A DNA stretch of 64,000 bases from Lycocorax pyrrhopterus obiensis (GCA_014706295.1 JACSVZ010000022.1:5598830-5662829), one strand, 5' to 3'. Shown: positions 24,383 to 36,075, counted from the first letter of the stretch. Notes: a model not told the origin generated them from the sequence alone. Made by a program: numbers and translations.

Positions 24383-25045
24383 GTGCCGTGTCCAGCTCTG
24401 GCTCCTCAGCACAGCAGGGCCAGGGAGCTCCTGGAGCGGGGCCGGCAGAGGCTGCGCAGCTGAGGAAGGGCCTGGAGCATCTCGGTGCCCAGGAAAGGCT
24501 GAGGGAGCCGGGGCTGCTCAGCCTCAGAGGAGCCCCAGCTGAGAGGGGCCCTCAGCCCTGGGTGTCCCTGTGTGCAGGGAGGGCTCAGGGCAGGGCCCAG
24601 GCTCTGCTCCGGGGCCCAGCAGCGGCACCAGAGCCACGGGCAGGGCCTGAGCCCAGCAATTGCCCTGCACAGGAGGCACAACTCCTGCCCTGGGCAGGGA
24701 CTGAGCTATCCCAGCAATTGCCCTGCACAGGAGGCACAACTCCTGCCCTGGGCAGGGACTGAGCTATCCCAGCAATTGCCCTGCACAGGAGGCAGAACTC
24801 CTGCCCTGGGCAGGGACTGAGCTATCCCAGCAATCGCCCTGCACAGGAGGCACAACTCCTGCCCTGGGCAGTGCCCAGCCCTGAACAGAGCCCAGAGAGG
24901 GGCTGGAGTCTCCTCACTGGAGTTATTCCAGAACTGACTGGACACAATCCTGTGCCCTGTGCTCTGGGATGGCCCTGCTGGAGCAGGGAGGTGGCACCAG
25001 GTGAGCCACTGTGGTCCCTTCCTGACCCATTCTGGGATTCCCTGC
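24383..25045 (+). mobile_element. CR1 LINE 3' region, sense, containing a minisatellite
   Basis: A GC-rich sense CR1 of another subfamily. Family landmarks in order are 'cagggagctcctggagcggg', 'aggaaaggctgagggagc', 'ggggctgctcagcctcagag' and, past an internal tandem array, 'cccagagaggggctggagtc', 'tcctcactggagttattcca', 'caatcctgtgccctgtgctc' and a decayed end near 'gtggtcccttcctgaccc'. About 660 bases remain, including roughly 215 bases of array. High CpG and GC content makes reading frames on both strands long here; none is a real gene. Confidence 0.8.
24657..24871 (+). repeat. 58-bp minisatellite inside CR1, about 3.7 copies
   Basis: Units of exactly 58 bp start at 24657, 24715, 24773 and 24831; the last breaks off near 24871. 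Units are almost identical, with single differences such as CACAACT versus CAGAACT and CAATTG versus CAATCG. Each unit has a perfect 7-bp inverted repeat around one base (cctgccc t gggcagg; 24684-24698 in the first). The array occupies the part of the CR1 tail where the family normally has single-copy sequence, so it arose by amplification within the element. Confidence 0.95.
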
Positions 25046-26809
25046 TGAGGGTGGAAGGAGCTGAGCATCCCTCTCCACCACGCTGGGGTCCCCTTGCCCA
25101 TCCCTCAGGAGCTCCCTTTTTCTCTGGCTCATGCAGAGTCCTATTCCCTGGTCTCCATGTCCTCTAATCAGCTTAGCAAAAGCCCTCCACTGCATATGGT
25201 CAGATTGCAATTTTTGAATACTTGTAGCACGGGCAAATCAAACCCAATTTCCTGCAATACAAAGCCCTGCACTGCTCCCCAATGAGGGCTATTTTCCTGC
25301 CAAATTGCATCTTTCAATCCACAGCCAATTCAGCTGTAGAGCTGCCAAGAAAAAAAGGTCAGAAAGACTTAAAAAAAAAAAAGAAGATATTTTCCTCTTT
25401 ACTGTATTCAAAAGCAGATCTCCTAATTCGGCACAAACTTTCAAAACAAGGGAGAAATCACTGTGGGATAGGTGCTGATTATAGGCAATTTCAGCCCAAA
25501 GGACAACATTTTCCAAGCTTATTAACAGGACCTGAAAATAGCAATTTCTAATGTGGCCAATGCTGGAAACACTTTCCATCTACCCTGGTTCGTATGAAGA
25601 CCTGCTCCAGTGAGGCCAGTGGATTTGTGCAGATTTGGGGCCTTCCTTACTGGAGTTATCACTGCTGCTTGTACAATATTTTCCATACATCAGTTTTACT
25701 TGAGGGATTTGACCGTGAGTATTTGCTTAGCCACATACCTTATGAGATGAAAATGCAATAAATGGGGAGATGGGAAAGCCATCTCTCCTTTTCTATACGG
25801 GGGATAAAGACTGGACTGGGAGGTGATTTGAACAAACAATAAAATATGTAGAAAGAGCAGAGTGATGGAAGATTTTAAGTGCCCAGGCAGGGAGTAGAGG
25901 ACATTAGGGAGAGAATGCTAGCTGGAAGCTTGTTTATGGAATTGGCATGAGATTGGATTTTAACTTAGTGCATGGAGCAGCTGAAAAGGAAGAGAGCTAC
26001 ATGACGTGTATTAAGTGCTGCACTACATGGAAGGTGTTTGAAGACAAGCTGTACTCCAAGGAAAATGTTCTGCCAAACATCCGTGTCCACCGTGGTAGGC
26101 TTAGGATAAGGGAAGATTTTGAAGCAGGAAACTTGGAGAAGGTTCATTGTCTGCTGACAGGTGCTCAAACAGCCAGCACAGAAAGCCAGCACTGCAGTTC
26201 AGGGTCACGTGAAATTGTACGTAAAGTTTTATAATCCAAATCCCCCGAACACCTGCAAACACCCAAATCAAACACATCTCATGGGTGTGAAGGCAACCCC
26301 AGGGCAACCAGGGGTCAGGGTAGGTGAGGGAAGAGCCTCTTCTCCTACAGAAACTGTGAAGTTTATTGTTGGCTGAGGTGAGGGGAAGAAAAGACTTGTG
26401 AAAACCACTGAAGGCAGCGACAGAAGCAGAAAAGGTGATGGAGGAATCCATGTGGAAAGGGGTGAGAGACAGATCCATGCTGCTGCCCGGGATTTGCTGC
26501 TGCACAAGGAGGGATTTCCATGCAAGAGTCACAAAATTCCCTCCCCACAACAGGTATTCATTTTCCAAAGGAAGGAGCCTGGGGAAGTGGGATTAAAACA
26601 TTAAAATGGTTCAGCACAGTGAGTGAGCAGGTAATTGGTGCTGTTAAAGGAAGACAAGGAACCCTCATTGCTGAAGGACATTGCTGGGTCCTGAGGAACC
26701 TCCAACTCTGGAAGATGTTTTGGGCCAGTTCCCTCTATGATGGCTGCTATTTTGGTACTAACAGTGCACAGGGCTGATGGCTGCTGTCCTGATCTCGTTT
26801 ATGTAAGTT
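25046..26809. other. non-coding unique sequence
   Basis: No gene is supported. A frame of 95 codons at 25947-26234 has a somewhat protein-like composition, but I could not find splice sites that would make it an exon. An A-run lies at about 25371-25384. Confidence 0.45.
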
Positions 26810-26936
26810 CAGGGTGGGAAACACCAGGAGTAGATGTGGCACCTGGGAGCATGGGATAGTGGTGGGCTTGGCAGTGCTGGTTAATGGTTGAACTCAATGA
26901 TTTTGGAGGTCTTTCCCAACATAAATAATTCTGTGA
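26810..26936 (+). mobile_element. CR1 LINE 3' tail, sense, older subfamily
   Basis: About 125 bases of a CR1 tail with the block order 'gatgtggcacctgggagcat', 'gggatagtggtgggcttggc', 'agtgctggttaatggttg' and 'gaggtctttcccaacataaa', then 'attctgtgaataa'. This matches the avian CR1 branch whose tail reads 'ggtcttttccaacctaaatgattctgtg'. The terminal octamer is decayed. Confidence 0.85.
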
Positions 26937-27479
26937 ATAATCTCCCTTGTGTAGGATGGGATCTGACCTCATGGCAGAGATAACGTGCTTGTGTCAAGGC
27001 TGGAAAACAGGGACTTCTCCAAGACATTGGTGGACTGAGGTCTGGAAAGTTTTCACTCGGGGCTGTCTCCCCCAAGCTCCTGCTGTTCTGAGCTGGGGAG
27101 GTGACAACAGTGGGTTTACAGTGCTGTGGGACCTGGGGATGAGCATCCAGGCACAGAGGTCTCCGGCAGTGTGAGCCTCCAGGACCTTGCTTGATTTCAC
27201 TTCTTCCTTGTCCCCTTTCTTAGCTCACAAATTTTGTTTGCTCTTTGATATCTTCTGCACACCACACCAGGCAGATGTTCCCATCGCATTTCACATCAAT
27301 GATGAGCTTTTATTGGGCAGTTACAGTCAATTTAGAACCCATTAATGGACATAAATAGTCCAGATTGTCCCTTCCAATTCCTGTTACTTTGCCTTTTATG
27401 CACCAAATTTGTTCAGCCACCGCACTGCCCCATCGTGGAACTTGTGGAATTTCCTAACCGAGCTTCCAAGACTTGATCA

Positions 27480-27730
27480 TTTCACGTAGTTTCGTATTTA
27501 TCCACAAATTTTCTTTTCACTGCTCAAGCCCTGAGATGAATGCTCAGGCATCCAGGCTATTAATAAATACAGTTGATAACAACGGTCCTCGTGTGAGCCA
27601 TTAAGACACTGCAGTATTAATAGCCTTTCCTTTTGGAGAAGGACTATTTATTCTTCCCCTTTTCCTTTCTTCAGGCTGGAGCTGATCGAATTGTTCATTG
27701 TGAGTAATCTCCTTGGAGAATATAGTTCTT
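27480..27730 (-). mobile_element. ancient CR1/L3-like LINE reverse-transcriptase relic
   Basis: On the plus strand 'ctattaataaatacagttga' and 'taacaacggtcctcg' align, with gaps, to the antisense of the LINE reverse-transcriptase motif usually read GS.LGP.LFN.FIND. The following 'tggagaaggactatttattc', 'ttccccttttcctttctt' then matches the next block of old amniote CR1/L3 elements, which in sense lies just upstream of that motif. The frame is destroyed by indels, so it is a fossil. The call rests on remembered consensus sequence; divergence is high and the ends are uncertain. Confidence 0.5.
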
Positions 27731-29105
27731 ATTTCTCTATGAAAATCTTTCATTAATTCATCCTGTGAACTTTATCCTGAGATACTCAGCCTTTTGCTTT
27801 CACTCTCTGCTCCTTATTACTCACTTGGTCTTGGTTCACCTCTGTGCTGGAGCACGGATGCTCCAACGTATCTGGACACTGAGATGATTAAGCAAGGAAT
27901 GATAGGCAGCCAGGAGCCAACATTTTATTTCTTCTGTGATTGAATCAGCCTTTAGCAAAGGTGTAAAACTTGAGAGGCCCTTGAACTTTCTTTGAATGGC
28001 CAAATTGTCTGTTTGTCACGAGAACTTCATGACTCTGGTGGCAAATCCATGGGTGCTCTCAGCCTTCCCCGTTTCCAAACCACAGCAGCCAGGTCCTGCT
28101 TGGACATGGAAGCCCCCTGGGCAATTTCCTTGTATTTGCAAGCACATTTTTGGGTGAGAGTCACCATTACACAAGAGTCAAGTGGTGTTGGGTGACGGTG
28201 ACCTTGGGAACCAATTTTACCCTTTTTGCCCCCATTTCTTTACACTTTTCCCACTTCTCACAGCTGGGTTGAACCAGGAGCACCTTGACACCTCTGAGCA
28301 TTCAAGCCCAGAAATCACTATTCAAAAGTAAGCACCTGTTTCTACGCATCTCCTTGATGCTCCACACCCACCCTTCCCAAACCCCACATCGATCATGCTG
28401 TTTGCCTGCTCCTTGGGAAAGCCCATCTGCTACATCTTCTCACATTACCTCTGCTGATTATGGAGCTTATTTTATGGAAGGGGCTGGGTAAAATCTGTCC
28501 CCAGCACGCAGATAGACCTGAGAGCTCCAGATCTGCTGCAGTTCATCTCTTTGCCTGTGTAACCCAGAGCGCCAGTTGATAAGAATTTATTTGCCATCAA
28601 TAAACTATAATTTCCCAAACTGCCAAGGAAAGCAAGGTTAAGAGCATCTTCTATTCACTAGGATTGGTGCTGTCTGAGCCCTCACAAGGGAAATGACTAA
28701 TAAAGAGATAACCTTAATTAATGGCAGAGTAAGCGCTGGACTTACAGGCTCAAATTCCTGCAGCTTTTCATCTCACATTCATATAAATTATTACATGTCT
28801 TTGCACTTGGATGGTGATTTGGGATGATCAGCATCTTGAGTTCAAGAGCCTTCAGGCTCCCAAAGCTGACAGTTTAGGCCACAGCTCTCAGAAAAAAACA
28901 ATGGATTGTTGATTCAGCAGTAACCAAGCTCAGAGCTTGTGGCCTCAAATTATATTACCAGACAAGCCAGCACCTGTGAAAAACAAAGGAAAATCTCCTC
29001 GTGATTCCAGTGGGATGTAATCTAAACATTTATTATCCAGCATCCTCCCACGTAGATTCACCAATCAAAATCTGTCCCAACTAATTAGAAATGGGTATCA
29101 TCAAA

Positions 29106-29139
29106 TTGTTATTATTGTTATTATTATTATTATTATTAC
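29106..29139. repeat. TTA microsatellite
   Basis: A (TTA)n tract of about 11 units with one TTG interruption near its 5' end. It is flanked by AT-rich unique sequence. Confidence 0.95.
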
Positions 29140-31139
29140 GAATTTGATTAAAAGACAGCACCTCCGAAACTTACAGCTTAACCATAAACCAAAGGATAAT
29201 AAAATAGGGGGTACAGAAAGAGGAGGGAATACAACCAAACAGCCTGATTTTATTGGTCAGTGTTATAGATGGTGGTTTTAATGCACCCAGGACCTGTGGG
29301 CTCCTGCCAGGGGAAAGGAAAGTCTTCAGGATGGATTTGCAGAATGATATCGAGGTGGTTTTGAGGATATTCCTGAAGACAACTACATAAAACAGAGAGG
29401 TCAAGTTAATTGTGGTTCTCAAGGTCTTCCTTTCTCATCCAGCTAAGGATGCTCTTGGTGGCTCATTGAGTTGGATGTGTCCAAACTCTGCAGCTCCCAA
29501 AAAAATGAGCTGGATCTCAGGCAAGACGATCCAAGGCAGAGAGAGGGATGTGCTGAGTGGGTGTAGAAGAAAAGGCTGTGCTGCTCTTCGTGGGCAAGAA
29601 ATGGCCGAAGTGGGCAACCCCATGGGTACCCTGGGGGAGGAGGCAGTGTCCTGACCAATGAAATGGAAGAGAAGTTGTGGAGCCAGGAGTAAAATCCCAA
29701 CAAGGAAATGCAAGGAGACAAGAATTGAAGGAGATGAACTTGTTCCACCCTGACAAGAGAGGGCTGTGATTCATCCAGAACAATAAAGGTGGTGTCCTGC
29801 ATCAGAAGGAGGAGGGGTTTTGGGTTGCTGAGTGGTTTTTTCTGATCAGAAAGGTTTCCATCAATATCCCCTTCTCATCAACCCCAATCTCCAGCACAGC
29901 CATCCATAACTCTCAATCCCAGTCAGCCCTGGACCTCTCTGCACAAATTCTCATTCAGGCCAGAGAGTGATGTGAAAGACTTTTGAGAATTTTGAGAGAT
30001 TTAAAATGTGGAATCCACTTTTCTCCGGGCTTAAAAATCCCTTTTTTTTGTGATAAAAAGACTTCATATAGTCCTTCTAACCTTGCTCTTTCCAGGGCAC
30101 CAAGTGTAGCTGGATCATTTTAGAATAAGAAAAGCAAAGACAAGAGTGAACAGGAGCTGACTTACTATTTAAAGAATTTAATTTTCATTTTGAGGAAAGT
30201 GTAAGTCTAAATTTGCTGTTATGTAACAAAATGCATTTAAAAGCAATTGCTTTTGAAAATACACTATTGAACTTTGAAATTACTGTGATAATGCAGCTTT
30301 AGTCTGTGAATGCTCCAGTCTGGGAGGAAGCACAACAGCAGCCTTTGATGAGGACATGAATTCGTTATGACAGGCTAATTTTACAAATCCAAGGCTGCCT
30401 TACGGCAGAATTATAAAGATATATATTAAAAAAAACCCAAAAGCCCAAGAAGCAAGAAATGTATCATTGCTGCTGAGAAAATGTTCTCGCACATTCAGCT
30501 CCCACAGGTCAATTCAAGGTAGTATCCAGCCGCCTCTGATAGCTCAGGGAGCAAAATATTGTGAATAGTGGGCATGTTTAGACTGATTGGTGACTTCAGC
30601 TGTTTGATCCGTGCCTCTGTGTGTGTGTCTGGGAGTGCTGTGATATGAACTGCCTCACGTAAACAGCCAAAGACAGATCTTGGGGAAAAAGCAATGAGGA
30701 AAAACCAAACCAATCTATCAGCCTTCCCTCCTCAAAATAAAATCTTGAACAATAGAAATCCTGCCTGGAAGCTTTGTGTAGCCCGGCTGTGCCTGAGCGG
30801 AGCTGACACGGTGAGTTAACATCAGGCCAGTGTCAGTGGTCTCCTAGAAATAATCTCTTTGCAGATATCCCCGCTAATCCTCCAGCAGGAAGGGCAGGAA
30901 GGATCTTCTGGATGGGGCCAGCAGAGGTGTCTGCTGGAGATGGAGGAAAGCAGGAGGCAGAGGAGAGCGTTTGGAACCTCAGCTTGGAGATCCAGGGAGA
31001 AGGGTGGATCCTGGAGAAAGGGGGAGTAGGAAGCTGGGTTGAGTGGTCTGGGCAGGAATGGAGGACACAGCCTGGTGGCACAGCTGGGGGAGTGTCCAAC
31101 TCAGCCAGAGTCACCAGCAAACGGGAACAGCCTTCTGGT

Positions 31140-31461
31140 GCCTAAAGGGAACCCACAGGAAGGCTGGAGAGGGACTTTTTTGCTCCCATAGAACAAGGGA
31201 GAATGGTTTTAAGATGAAAGAGGATAGATTCACTTTGGATATTAAGAAGAAATTCTTCCCTGTGAGAGTGCTGAAGCCCTGGCACAGGGTGCCCAGAGAA
31301 GCTGTGGCTGCCCCTGGATCCCTGGCAGTGTCCAAGGCCAGGCTGGACGGGGCTTGGAGCAAGCTGGGATAGTGGAAGGTGTCCCTGTCCATGGCAGGGG
31401 GTGGAATGACATGATCTTTAAGGTCCCTTCCAACCCAAACGATTCTAGGACACTATGAACT
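31140..31461 (+). mobile_element. CR1 LINE 3' tail, sense
   Basis: About 320 bases of sense CR1. Landmarks are 'ggctggagagggactttttt', 'ggatattaagaagaaattct', 'tccctgtgagagtgctgaag', 'ccctggcacagggtgcccag' and 'atgatctttaaggtccct', ending in a damaged octamer region ('gattctaggacactatgaa'). It belongs to the same well-preserved subfamily as 18876-19140, 41401-41716 and 43806-44312. It is 5' truncated and non-coding. Confidence 0.95.
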
Positions 31462-34117
31462 CTGGGGAGCACATGGGAGAGAGGAGAAATCATGTGGTGG
31501 GGCCCTTATGGGATGCTGCTTGCTCCTGTGAAGCTCTTGTGACCAAGGACTGACCAAAACACTTCCCACAATGTTTGAGGAAAAGGCAAACAGAGCTTTG
31601 GGGCTAAGGAAATCCTCTATGGACAGATGCCAAGGTGCACTCAAGTCTTTGCCACTGATTTTGTGTGGTGCTGTATCAGCCAGTGGCCACAGGAGCCCAG
31701 TTTGTGCTCCTGACAAACTCTGTAAGGCTCCAACACTCTGCCAGTGACCGAGGGAGCTCTTACAGCAGCTCACATCTCAGCGTCACTGTGTAAATCTCTC
31801 CAGCCTGTCACTGAGGGAAGGGTCTATGTGACACATGTCACCCATAAATCCCATTTAAATACATCCATTACCACACACTGTATCACTCACAATCACCCAT
31901 GAAATGTCTCTTTGGAGTCCGGAATCAGACAAGGATAATTTAGGGCCATTTTGCTGGTGTGATGGGATTAGCTGGATCTTGCAGCTATTAGGATGTCAGG
32001 CCCAACACTGGCCCCAGAAGGGATGAGGGAGAGCAGACAGAGACAGCTCCAACAGCAGCTTCCCAGCAGCCTTTTCCACACAGGCTGGAGCTGCTTCAAA
32101 ATCAGACTTTAAAACTGACCCCAGAGACTTCAAAACCCACTTCCCATGGGAATATACACAAGAGTCCTGCAGGTGCCTTAAGTTTTAGAGCCAATGAGAC
32201 TTTTCTCTGGCTTTCTGTCATCATTTCCACCTTGGCAAGTGGAGTTCACATAGCTTTACACACACACACACCCCCACACACACACACACATATGTGCACA
32301 CAGGGTTCTGCCTGAGACACAGACAGAAGGAGGCTTCTTGCCACTCAGCAGGTGGTTTTTTTTTTCCAATTTCTCCTCCAAAAGGAGCAGGCAGCTTGAG
32401 ACATCAACCTGCTCCAAATAGAAAATTGGTGTCTCATTTAATTCAGAATAACATGAGAACATCTGCAAAATAAACAGGGCAACTTCGACAGGCAAATGTT
32501 TGTTGGGAGACATCAGTGCTAGCTGCTGTTTCAGCTTGTGCTAGACAGGAGCCATGCTGAGAGAAGAGGCTGGGAGACACCCCAGATGAGCAACTGTTTT
32601 AGGTATTGCTGAGTGAAAGTAGAAGAGGAGAGGTGCCCCCATATCCTGTGTCTGAGCAGTGTCTGGCAGGAGCAGGTCCAAAGGAAGAAGAGCTGAGACA
32701 GTCCCAATGCCACAGAGACACCAGTGGCTTCCTGGCACTGAGAAGAAGCTTCTGCTCTGAGCACTCTGCTCCAGTCCCAACACCAGGAGAACTGCACTCC
32801 CCTGTAGTGACTGTTTTCATCATCCACAGAAACATTCAGTCCTTTTTGCTGTGATGGCCTTGATAACAGCTCTGGCACTGGGATCAGGTGAGGAGCACTT
32901 GTATATGGGGGAGCAACTGGATGCAGTTGGGCCTGAATTAGGATCACGCCTAAGCAGCAGCAAAAGGTAGCCAGAGATGATCTGGGGTTCATGGGCTCAG
33001 CCCTGCCTTCATTTTCCACAAAGGGCACGAGAAGGAAGAGCCATCACCACTTCTCCTTGTCCATGGTGCTGCTGGAAAGGGATCAGCTCCCTCAGTCAGG
33101 AGCAGGAGGAGATGAGACAGGATGTCAGGCAAGCGCAGGAGGAGAGGGCGTGGGTGAAGCAAGGAGCCGGAGCACTGTCACTTTTAATGAGCAGGGTGAT
33201 TATGTACTGGCAGCTGTTTGCAGATTACAGACCGAGGACTTGATCAGGGATAATTATCTCTCCCTGGAATTAGGAGATTTTTCTCTTTTCTGGCAGGGAA
33301 AGAAGTGCTGGGCAGTGCCCAGCATCCAGACCTGCAGCCCCAGGAGGGGAGGCCAGTGGTATCTCTTTCCCCCACCCCAGTGGAGGAGGAGTCCTGTCCT
33401 CAAACCAGCCCAGAAGGATTGGATTACAATCCATGGATTAAGCCAGTGTCCTAGGATGTCCTTAGCTCCTTAGCCCAGTGTGGAGTAACTCTGGCTTCCA
33501 GGCAGCTCCCTGCAGGATCCAGTGCTGGTTTCCAGCCTAATGACATGTTCTGAAAACTGGATGTTGGGATGATCTGCTACAGAGGTCACACAGTGAGGGG
33601 TGAGGGCAAACATCAGCATTTCCAAAACTGCACCCAAAGGCTGTTTCTTCATCTCCCTTGAGATGGAAAAGTAAGCCTACTGTCTGCAGCTAAAAACTGG
33701 TATTAACAGCAATAATTTACTTTTCAAAACAAAATATTTAGCTGCAGAAAACGTTTCTCGAAAGCAATGCCATTGCCTTCAGCTCTGCCAGCAATGCAAA
33801 CTGGCACAGCAGTCATGGCACACAGAGAGCATTGCAACCAGCTCTTGCTAAAATCCCAACCTGACCCCATGGGTGGCATGGAACTGTGGAATATGATCTT
33901 CCCAGCCTAAAAGTTGTAAGTTTATCAGCTCATCTATTGCCAAAAAAAGTGACTAGAAGGGATCTTTTAAACATGCTTTCATAGCAGGTTATGGGTGCTT
34001 GATGATCCATCTTCTGCTTTAATTAAAGGAGCTTAAATTGATTATCAGGGAATAGGCAGGGTGGCTGCAATTGTTTTCCAGGGCTGAGGCTGCAGTGTGA
34101 AAGTGGCAGTGGTGGTG
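31462..34117. other. non-coding unique sequence
   Basis: No gene is supported. A CA microsatellite is listed separately. A 160-codon plus frame (32991-33473) and a 165-codon minus frame (32531-33028) lack recognisable domains. 33170-33300 looks like a conserved non-coding block. Confidence 0.45.
32257..32291. repeat. CA microsatellite
   Basis: Two (CA)n runs separated by a short C-run (about 32271-32275), followed by TATGTGCACACA. It is an imperfect dinucleotide repeat. Confidence 0.93.
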
Positions 34118-34123
34118 GGAATG

Positions 34124-34497
34124 TGTGGACACTGAAAAGCTTTAGCAGAGAGATTTTCCAGCTTTCTGCAACATTTTGTGAGAGCTCTGTCTTTCCCATG
34201 CAAGTAAGACAAAACAATGTTACCGTTTTGTAAACTTCTTGCAGCTGCAAGAAGATTGTTTGGGTAGAATTGTTATGGCTCTAACTAGAAAAACATTCAG
34301 AGATGGGTGTCTTAGAACTTGGCCAATCCCCTTAGGGGGTGGATGGCAAAAACCAATTACCTTATGCCACTTAATACACTTTGCAAACTAACATATAAAA
34401 GTCTTCTGAGAATTCATTAAACCATCCATTCATCCATTTATCCCTGAGCCTGGACTTCGTGTCATTTCTCTACTCGTCCGTGAGGAGAACAGCGACA
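34124..34497 (+). mobile_element. solo LTR of an avian endogenous retrovirus, 6-bp TSD
   Basis: A 374-bp element with TGT...ACA ends (tgtggac at 34124, gcgaca ending 34497) and a perfect 6-bp target-site duplication GGAATG at 34118-34123 and 34498-34503. Inside are a TATA box (tataaaa, 34394-34400), a downstream 'attcattaaa' polyadenylation-like signal and a short U5 ending 'gtgaggagaacagcgaca'. The 6-bp duplication fits ERVK/alpha-beta-type integration. No internal retroviral sequence adjoins either end, so it is a solo LTR formed by LTR-LTR recombination. A relative lies at 36613-36979. Confidence 0.88.
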
Positions 34498-35667
34498 GGA
34501 ATGTTACCTACGAGTGACCTCTTTCACTCATCTCCTCCTGGTACGAAAATAAATGATACGAAGGTTGTAATGGTGATCTCCTCCACAGAGGGGAGAACAG
34601 CCTGGGACAACTATTAAAGGCTTCATGAAAAAAAAAAAAAGTATTCCTAGCAAAAAGTATTGCACCAGGAAGTTTAAAACCTTCCTCAGGTTGGCTTGAA
34701 AAGGCTGGTGAATCCAGGCTTGCTCCAGGTGGCCTTGCTGTTGGTACAGGATGAACACAGGAATTTGGGAACAAGACAATGCCTGCTGGAATATCGTTAT
34801 GGATGTACTGCACTTCCCCTGCTCTGGAAGGCAATGATGGCTTAAACTGAGAGTCAGACAGGATGGCCAGATAGCCCAGAGTGGTGCCACCAGAGCTTCT
34901 GTGACAAGCGACAGTGGCCAGCAAAGTGATCTGTCCCTCTCCTCTCTCTTCTGTTAGGCACCACTTCAACACAAAGTTCTTCTATCACAGGAAATTTTTC
35001 CACTGAAAGCACAGCAGATGCTTGGGATGGAGACCCTGAGACAAGGAATGGATCAGGCAGAGCAGAGGGGAGCAGGTGGCTTGGTGGGAGCTCGTCTTTG
35101 TGTCCACATCCTCCCGTGTCCCACGAGTGCCAAGTGCTCACCAGGAGCAGCGTGCTCCGTCGGCAGCAGCAGCAGCATTCCAGGCACCTGACTACAAACT
35201 GGGTTAAAAATTATTCCGCGGTCAGAAAAATTAATGTCTTGGAAAAATAAACAGGATTTTCTGAAGTGAGTGGGATAATCATAAATTAGACTCAAATGGC
35301 AAGTGTTTCTCTGAGCACTGCGTGACACACTGAGCCAGCCCTCGGGGATTTCTGCCTTCCATATGCAGCAGTTGAGCTGCCTGCTGCTCCCTGCCTGCCC
35401 TCACAGACCTGCACAGGACATGCCAGCCCTGCCAGATGCAGTTTCCCTCCATTTTAAAGGTGATAAAATGGACCAGACCCCAATCTAACTTGTGGAGTGT
35501 CCTGCACATGGCCAAGCCAAAAGATTCAGCAGGTTTTATCATCCCAGAATCCAGAGCTTGCCTGTTGGATGCCCAAGGAGTGAGCTGAAGGTGTAAGAGG
35601 AGCTCTGTGAGCTGGCCCTGAATCAGGCACATACCCATGGCCACACAAGTTTGCCTTTTAGCAAAAA

Positions 35668-36075
35668 CCCCAAACAGTGGGGCTAGAAGGGACCTCACAA
35701 AGTTAATCCCAAACAATATTACCTTCATATTTGTTCTTTCTAACAGGAACCTGTCAAACCTATTTCTTTTAAAATTCAGTAATGGACACTCCCGTTCACA
35801 TCCTCTCCCTCTCTCCCCAGCCCTGCTGGCTGATCCCCCCCAGTGCTTCACTGTCCTTGGAGTCAAAAGCCATTTTTCCTTAATTCTTGTCTGCATTTCC
35901 TTAATTTCCTTAATTCTTGTCTGCATTCCTGACCCTTCACAGCATGAGAGAAGCCCTTTGAATTCTTCCCTCTCCACCACAGACGCAGAGAAGAGTTGGT
36001 TATGTTCCTCTTCACAACTCTTTACTTGAGGAAATTTCCCCTATTTTTCCCCCTCTTAGACAGGTTTAATCAGCT
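35668..36075 (-). mobile_element. very old CR1-type LINE 3' tail, antisense
   Basis: On the plus strand the order of blocks matches antisense tails of amniote-age CR1 elements: 'ggggctagaagggacctcac', 'ggaacctgtcaaacc', 'tcttttaaaattcagtaatg', 'ccccagtgcttcactgtcct', 'gccatttttccttaat', 'gttcctcttcacaact' and 'ttccccctcttagacagg'. Divergence is far above that of the avian CR1s in this window and several indels are present. It includes a local 30-bp duplication at 35876-35930. Assignment is from memory of the family, not alignment. Confidence 0.6.
35876..35930. repeat. 30-bp tandem duplication
   Basis: 'taattcttgtctgcatt' occurs at 35881 and again at 35911, a period of 30 bp with nearly identical copies. 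It lies within the old CR1 tail and creates the repeated MQTRIKE/TRIKE motif in a spurious minus-strand frame. Confidence 0.9.

Larger units (their letters stand above)
26937..31139. other. non-coding sequence with an ancient LINE relic and conserved-looking blocks
   Basis: Contains the LINE relic near 27.5 kb and the TTA microsatellite listed separately. 28560-28790 is an AT-rich block with an 8-bp TTAATTAA palindrome at 28714-28721 (overlapping homeodomain cores). 30270-30430 is similar in texture. No gene is supported. Confidence 0.45.

Noticed and set aside
24120..24412. Minus-strand frames with a repeating GLGRGAGSP-type peptide, resembling a repeat protein
   Set aside because: They are translations of the 41-bp minisatellite; the unit is not a multiple of three and no gene signals surround it.
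24178..24871. Regular repeats resembling a CRISPR array
   Set aside because: Units are head-to-tail with no unique spacers, the second array lies inside a CR1, and the genome is avian.
33000..33473. 160-codon plus frame with a structured-looking segment (TVTFNEQGDYVLAAVC)
   Set aside because: No splice pair delimits it, and the rest of the frame is low-complexity; better explained as chance overlapping a conserved-looking non-coding block.
35279..35980. 233-codon minus-strand open frame, the longest in the window
   Set aside because: It runs through the old CR1 tail and the 30-bp duplication, which explains the repeated TRIKE motif; no protein family resemblance.
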